Of a DNA stretch of 24,155 nt, positions 24,054-24,155 are shown piece after piece (the first letter of the stretch is position 1; the number at the start of each line of letters is the position of its first letter). Source of the stretch: Collinsella sp. (GTDB lineage Bacteria > Actinomycetota > Coriobacteriia > Coriobacteriales > Coriobacteriaceae); assembly GCA_019424965.1 (NCBI GenBank), contig JAHYYL010000011.1:1-24155 (forward strand), given 5' to 3'. The position numbers were made by a program, and so were the translations under genes. The notes below the pieces were generated by a model. That model was not told where the DNA came from, made no database searches, and worked only from the letters and a program-made list of their open reading frames with translations.

Positions 24054-24155
24054 CTACAACACGGCGCCCTCAGGCAGGTCGACGCGAACAACGTCCACGA
24101 CATCGCCCACCTTGAGGTCGCACGGTCCTTCGTCAACACGCAACAGGCAGTTAGC
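24054..24155 (-). CDS. MoeA-like molybdopterin molybdotransferase, C-terminal end only
   Basis: The last 33 residues of a protein cut by the right edge. They read ANCLLRVDEGP, then LKVGDVVDVVRVDLPEG, and stop at TAG (24056-24054). The pattern A-N-x-L-x-x-(V/I), an acidic and Gly-rich turn, and (A/V)G-x-x-V-x-V matches domain IV of MoeA/gephyrin proteins. The position directly before a mogA-like gene supports this. So little is present that another beta-barrel domain, such as MOSC, cannot be excluded. Confidence 0.6.
   Translation of the reverse strand, partial: ANCLLRVDEGPCDLKVGDVVDVVRVDLPEGAVL

Overview
The window reads as a high-GC, Gram-positive, anaerobic actinobacterium of the Coriobacteriia type; Collinsella or a close relative is my best guess. 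The grounds are GC-rich codon use, a giant wall protein with an LAxTG-type sorting signal, and a dense Mo/Se/formate gene set. The genus is inferred from gene style, not from a search. Every gene I accept lies on the minus strand, so transcription runs from right to left. The long plus-strand open frames are antisense shadows.

In transcription order from the right edge: the 3' end of a moeA-like gene and a mogA/moaB-like gene, closed by an intrinsic terminator (24155-23514); the molybdate transporter modA-modB-modC (23359-19903), whose permease carries an unusual N-terminal extracytoplasmic domain; a decayed 2-hydroxyacyl-CoA dehydratase activase remnant (19873-19646); and a compact selenium operon selD-yedF-DUF3343-csd (19626-16481). 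The selD start is not at the apparent open frame. Translation starts 20 codons upstream and reads through an in-frame TGA at 19578-19576, so SelD is itself a selenoprotein, and a SECIS-like hairpin follows the TGA.

The middle of the window (16354-3629) is one ancestral giant surface-protein gene of about 12.7 kb, now in three pieces. Piece 1 has the signal peptide and a BspA-like leucine-rich domain. Piece 2 has a duplicate of that domain and many InlB-type beta repeats. Piece 3 has more beta repeats, two 1338-nt modules of exactly equal length, Asp/Pro/Asn-rich spacers and the LADTG sorting signal. The breaks are a net 182-nt deletion near 15250 and a one-base shift in a G4 run near 11143.

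Beyond it lie brnQ, a tRNA-Pro/tRNA-Gly pair with a near-consensus promoter, a tRNA-3'-end-derived repeat region, focA (formate/nitrite channel), a REP-like palindrome and the 5' part of selA.

Taken together, apart from the adhesin, brnQ and tRNAs, the genes serve one purpose: molybdenum uptake and cofactor assembly, selenium activation and selenocysteine synthesis, and formate transport. That is the supply side of a selenium- and molybdenum-dependent formate dehydrogenase. Neither the dehydrogenase, selB nor tRNA-Sec is in the window.
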